A stretch of DNA of 26,616 bases. Source: JBOFDP01 sp051647125. GTDB taxonomy: Bacteria > Bacteroidota > Bacteroidia > Chitinophagales > Chitinophagaceae. This document shows, piece by piece, positions 23,743 to 26,616 of this stretch (within the stretch, counting starts at the first letter, position 1; the number at the start of each line of letters is the position of its first letter). The translations under genes were made by a program, and so were the position numbers. Location of the stretch: the NCBI GenBank assembly GCA_051647125.1, contig JBOFDP010000056.1:1-26616 (forward strand), written 5' to 3'. A model generated the notes under the pieces. It did no database searches. It saw only the letters and a program-made list of their open reading frames with translations, and had not been told where the DNA came from.

Positions 23743-24408
23743 ATGATATTTTTACAAATAGTAACTCCTTCTAATATTGTTCAGACTGAAAATTTATTTT
23801 CAGTCTTATCCAAAGGAGGCGTACTTATGATACCATTGGCATTTATGCTATTTTTAGCATTTTATATTTTTTTAAAGAAACTTTTCTTTATACAAAGAAG
23901 AATGCGAGTTGATGAGCATTTTATGAATCTTATTAAGGACAACCTGGCTGGAGGTAATATAGAGGCAGCTATTATACAAGCCAAAAATACAGGCCATTCT
24001 GTAGGTAAAATTGTATATAAAGGATTGAGGCATATTAATAGTCCTATTAATGATATAGAAAGAGATATGGAAAATGCTGCTCGTTTAGAATTATATACCA
24101 TAGAAAAAGGAAATTCTATTCTTTCCATTATAGGATATATAGCACCATTATTTGGTTTTTTGGGTACTATTATTGGTATGTTTCAGTTATTTTATGAGAT
24201 AGCTTCAACAGGAGAATATACGATATCTGTTATAGCTGGAGGTATTTATGTAAAGATGATTAGCTCAGCTTCTGGATTAATTATAGGAATTATAGCTTAT
24301 TTAGGATACAGAATTTTACAACAATATGTAGAAAGTGCCGAGAATAAATTGGAGACAGCCATAGTATCTTTTGTAGATGTGGTTACAAGTATACGTAAGA
24401 AGCAATAA
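23743..24408 (+). CDS. MotA/TolQ/ExbB proton channel family protein
   Basis: A 221-residue inner-membrane protein, half of a proton-driven motor. Three membrane segments are visible: around GGVLMIPLAFMLFLAFYIFL (28-47), IIGYIAPLFGFLGTIIGMF with the following residues, and ISSASGLIIGIIAYLGYRIL. The cytoplasmic loop carries the GNIEAAIIQAKNTGHSVGKI and MENAARLELYTIEKG segments typical of TolQ/ExbB. The short N-terminus before the first TM fits TolQ. It is followed after 13 bases by the TolR/ExbD gene. Without tonB, tolA or pal beside it I cannot decide between a Tol and a Ton role, though the pair could energise the TonB-dependent receptor in this window. Confidence 0.92.
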   Translation: MIFLQIVTPSNIVQTENLFSVLSKGGVLMIPLAFMLFLAFYIFLKKLFFIQRRMRVDEHFMNLIKDNLAGGNIEAAIIQAKNTGHSVGKIVYKGLRHINSPINDIERDMENAARLELYTIEKGNSILSIIGYIAPLFGFLGTIIGMFQLFYEIASTGEYTISVIAGGIYVKMISSASGLIIGIIAYLGYRILQQYVESAENKLETAIVSFVDVVTSIRKKQ

Positions 24409-24421
24409 GTATAAAAAATTT

Positions 24422-24820
24422 ATGAGTATTCGTAAAAAATTAAGAGAAGAAAGTGAGGTAAGTATAGGACCATTAAATGATATTCTATTTATTTTATTAT
24501 TATTCTTTTTAATAGTCTCTACGTTGGCAAATCCTAATGTTATAAAACTTAGTCTTCCAAAATCTAATAGTGATACCAAGTCAAAACAATCTATTGTAGT
24601 TTCAATTGATGCCAATAACCAGTTGTATATAGGAACTGAAAAAGTGAGTATGAGAAATTTTGAATCTTCTTTGAGTAGATCACTTCAAAAGGAGACTTTG
24701 AGTCCTTCTGTGGTTATTAATGCTGATAAAAAGGCTACTGTGGAGGATGTTGTTTTTGTGATGCGTACTGCTCGAAAGTTAGGTGCGGCTACAGCTCTTA
24801 GTGTAGATAATTCTCAATAA
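24422..24820 (+). CDS. ExbD/TolR biopolymer transport protein
   Basis: 132 residues, starting at the ATG of MSIRKKLREE; an upstream in-frame ATG at 24377 lies inside the TolQ gene and is unlikely. A single membrane helix ILFILLLFFLIVSTL is preceded by the essential aspartate (D20 in GPLNDILF), which carries protons in this family. The periplasmic domain runs KLSLPKS, IVVSIDANNQLYIG, PSVVINADKKATVEDVVFVM and ARKLGAATALSV. With the preceding gene it forms the stator-like complex. A strong hairpin follows the stop. No tonB or other transducer comes next, which is unusual for this gene order. Confidence 0.93.
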   Translation: MSIRKKLREESEVSIGPLNDILFILLLFFLIVSTLANPNVIKLSLPKSNSDTKSKQSIVVSIDANNQLYIGTEKVSMRNFESSLSRSLQKETLSPSVVINADKKATVEDVVFVMRTARKLGAATALSVDNSQ

Positions 24821-24847
24821 TAAAGTTCTATTATAAGAAATATAAAA

Positions 24848-24874
24848 AAGAGGTACACTAGTAATGTACCTCTT
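24848..24874. terminator. Stem-loop between exbD and the aminotransferase
   Basis: AAGAGGTACA (24848-24857) and TGTACCTCTT (24865-24874) form a perfect 10-bp stem with a 7-base loop. An A run precedes it and a T-rich stretch follows (TAATAATTTTTG). It lies between convergent genes and could act in both directions. Confidence 0.75.
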
Positions 24875-24915
24875 AATAATTTTTGATTTTAATTTAAAAT
24901 TCTAATAGGGGTATA

Positions 24916-26118
24916 TTATTTCAATTCTAATAAAGCTATTTTTATACGTTCTATCCCAAGCTTTATATTTTCTTGAGAACTACTAAAAGATATACGTATA
25001 CAATTTTCAGCACCTTCTCCAAACGCATCTCCTTGCACAGTTGAAACGTTCGCCTCTTTTAAAAGATAGAGAATTAAATCATTTGTATTAGCAATAATTT
25101 GATTATTAAATTGTTTCCCTAAATAATAACTCATATCAGGGAAAAAGTAAAATGCTCCTTCGGGTTGAATGTATTTTATATGAGGAATTGATTGTAACAA
25201 TTGTATTCCCAATGCTCTACGTTCTATATATTTTTTGGTCATATCTCGACAATATTTTTTATCACTTTTTAGTGCAACAATAGCTGCACGTTGAGCAATA
25301 GTATTGATACCACTAGTGGCTTGTCCTTGAATCTTATTGATGGCTTGGGCAATAGCTATATTTGAAGCAGAATATCCAATACGCCACCCTGTCATCGCAA
25401 ATCCCTTACTAAAACCATTGAGTACGATAGTTCTTTTTTTAAGACTCTCTATTTCAGCAATGCTAAAATGACTACCTACATAATTGATATATTCATAAAC
25501 TTCATCACTAATGATAAAAATGTTAGGATATTTCTCTAGCACTTTTGCAAGTGCTAAAATTTCTTCTTTAGAATAGGTAGATCCTGTAGGATTATTAGGA
25601 GAGGAGTAGAGTATTACTTTCGTTTTTGGAGTGATGAATTTCTCTAACTGTTCGGGAGTAATTTTAAAATTTTGTGCTATAGTAGTTTTAATAACTATTG
25701 GAGTACCATTACAAATTTTAACGATATCGGAATAGCTAACCCAATAAGGGGAAGGAAGTAGAACTTCATCCCCTTTATCTACTAATGCCATAATCGTATT
25801 AAAAATACAATGTTTTACGCCATTGGAGACTACAATTTGTTCGGGTTTATAGGATAGATTATTTTCATTTTTTAGTTTTTCGCAAATAGCCTCTCTCAAG
25901 TCTAAATATCCTGAAACAGGAGGATAGTGAGAAAAATTGTCTTCAATAGCTTTTATAGCTGCTTGCTTGATATGTTCGGGTACATTAAAATTGGGTTCTC
26001 CAATACTCATATCAATAATTTGTTTGCCTTGAGCACGAAGCTCTCGAGTTATTTGTGCCATCTTTAAAGTAGCGGATTCCTCAAATCGAGATATTACTGA
26101 AGCAAAATAATTTTCCAT
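24916..26118 (-). CDS. aspC: Pyridoxal-phosphate aminotransferase, aspartate type (class I)
   Basis: A 400-residue fold-type I transaminase, most like the bacterial aspartate aminotransferases of the AatA/AspC subgroup. Hallmarks are IGEPNFNVPEHI near residue 39, SNGVKHCIFN, SSPNNPTGS with the cofactor-binding N176, ISDEVYEYI with D205 and Y208, and GFSKGFAMTGWRIGY with the Schiff-base lysine K238. The late ENCIRISFSSSQENI contains the carboxylate-binding arginine. Main use would be aspartate-2-oxoglutarate exchange, though glutamate, phenylalanine or prephenate specificities in the subgroup cannot be excluded. It stands alone on the minus strand, after the tRNA-Asp terminator, with a likely promoter 31 bases upstream. 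Confidence 0.88.
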   Translation of the reverse strand: MENYFASVISRFEESATLKMAQITRELRAQGKQIIDMSIGEPNFNVPEHIKQAAIKAIEDNFSHYPPVSGYLDLREAICEKLKNENNLSYKPEQIVVSNGVKHCIFNTIMALVDKGDEVLLPSPYWVSYSDIVKICNGTPIVIKTTIAQNFKITPEQLEKFITPKTKVILYSSPNNPTGSTYSKEEILALAKVLEKYPNIFIISDEVYEYINYVGSHFSIAEIESLKKRTIVLNGFSKGFAMTGWRIGYSASNIAIAQAINKIQGQATSGINTIAQRAAIVALKSDKKYCRDMTKKYIERRALGIQLLQSIPHIKYIQPEGAFYFFPDMSYYLGKQFNNQIIANTNDLILYLLKEANVSTVQGDAFGEGAENCIRISFSSSQENIKLGIERIKIALLELK

Positions 26119-26149
26119 AATAGTTTTTACTAAGAAATTTTTTAGTAGG

Positions 26150-26157
26150 CAAATGTA
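26150..26157 (-). promoter_or_regulatory. Candidate -7 element for the aminotransferase
   Basis: On the minus strand TACATTTG matches TAnnTTTG, 31 bases before the start codon. No TTTG at 18-base spacing. Confidence 0.5.
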
Positions 26158-26253
26158 ATATTTTTTAATTATTCAGTTAAATTTTTTTAGTAAAGAAATC
26201 AAAAATATTGGTGCTAAGTAGATTATAATTTTTAGAGATAATCTATTTACAGT

Positions 26254-26288
26254 AAAAAAAGCCCTCTAAACTTTCGATTAAAGGGCTT
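26254..26288 (-). terminator. Rho-independent terminator of tRNA-Asp
   Basis: Read on the minus strand, AAGCCCT (26288-26282) pairs with AGGGCTT (26265-26259), with a short extra TAA/TTA pairing inside, and the stem runs straight into seven T (26260-26254). It begins 11 bases past the tRNA 3' end. Confidence 0.85.
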
Positions 26289-26299
26289 ATTAAAGCTTG

Positions 26300-26373
26300 C
26301 GGACCGGACGGGACTCGAACCCGCGACCTCCGCCGTGACAGGGCGGCATTCTAACCAACTGAACTACCGATCC
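26300..26373 (-). tRNA. tRNA-Asp (anticodon GTC)
   Basis: On the minus strand the acceptor GGATCGG pairs with CCGGTCC (one T-G wobble) and the discriminator is G, as expected for aspartate. The anticodon stem CCGCC/GGCGG encloses CTGTCAC, so the anticodon is GTC. The T arm holds GGTTCGAGTCC. CCA is not encoded. A terminator follows directly. Upstream only a weak TATCTTCG (26410-26403) resembles a -7 element. Confidence 0.96.
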
Positions 26374-26616
26374 TCCGCATCTTTTTTATAAAAGAACTTT
26401 TGCGAAGATATTGTAAAAAATCTTTTTTATGAAATCTTTTTTCTAAAATTTAGTAAAATATAAATTTATCTCTTAATAATTCACAATTTTATAAAATATG
26501 GAGAAAATAATCAGAGCAGAGAAAAATATCATAATGTAATATAAAAATTAGGAATGTTTAAACATGTTGCTTATTTATTTTTCTTGTATATTTAAAGATT
26601 TTCTTACAAAATAAAT

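Noticed and set aside
24377..24421. Upstream ATG extending the ExbD/TolR gene by 15 codons
   Set aside because: The extension overlaps the end of the TolQ/ExbB gene, and the family N-terminus begins at MSIRKK.
1..26616. CRISPR arrays, insertion sequences, prophage or toxin-antitoxin modules
   Set aside because: No regularly spaced repeats, transposase motifs, phage genes or paired small toxin-antitoxin ORFs were seen.

Overview
The window is AT-rich (about two thirds A+T by eye) and comes from a member of the Bacteroidota. The signs are an outer-membrane TonB-dependent receptor paired with a DUF4249 lipoprotein, a Bacteroidota-type RecQ and a 1094-residue SecA. Bacteroidota promoter elements (TAnnTTTG, in three places with TTTG exactly 18 bases upstream) also recur in front of genes. 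Two genes, moeA and mgsA, are clear pseudogenes with several lesions each while about twenty neighbours are intact. I infer a lineage losing genes, perhaps host-associated, but I cannot name the genus.

Layout. 1-833: decayed moeA (+), window edge upstream. 842-6543: a minus-strand run lolA, TonB-dependent receptor, DUF4249 lipoprotein, recQ, preceded by tRNA-Val. 6785-7559: cytidine deaminase (+) and an unrecognised ORF remnant, closed by a perfect 11-bp stem-loop. 7702-10362: minus-strand ndk, [2Fe-2S] ferredoxin, iscX, prfC. 10549-10932: decayed mgsA (+). 10955-16361: minus-strand secA, S1/P1 nuclease, pyrH, yceD (DUF177). 16674-18521 (+): tRNA-Glu, a DUF3052/YdeI-like protein, obgE. 18529-19521 (-): flippase-like membrane protein. 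19626-21889 (+): three tandem, diverged paralogous exported proteins or lipoproteins of no family I recognise. 21982-24820 (+): der, a strongly cationic low-complexity lipoprotein, and a TolQ/ExbB plus TolR/ExbD pair. 24916-26373 (-): tRNA-Asp, then an aspartate-type aminotransferase.

How it fits together. Most of the window is housekeeping: ribosome and translation GTPases (Obg, Der, RF3), protein export (SecA), nucleotide metabolism (PyrH, Ndk, Cdd), iron-sulfur assembly (Fdx, IscX), and envelope biogenesis and energised transport (LolA, TonB-dependent receptor, TolQ/TolR-like motor). The most novel content is in the envelope: the three-gene paralog cassette at 19.6-21.9 kb, whose conserved blocks resemble the CsgG/FlgO/LpoB type of periplasmic domain, and the lysine-rich lipoprotein beside the TolQ/TolR-like motor. 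I see no IS elements, CRISPR arrays, phage genes or rRNA.
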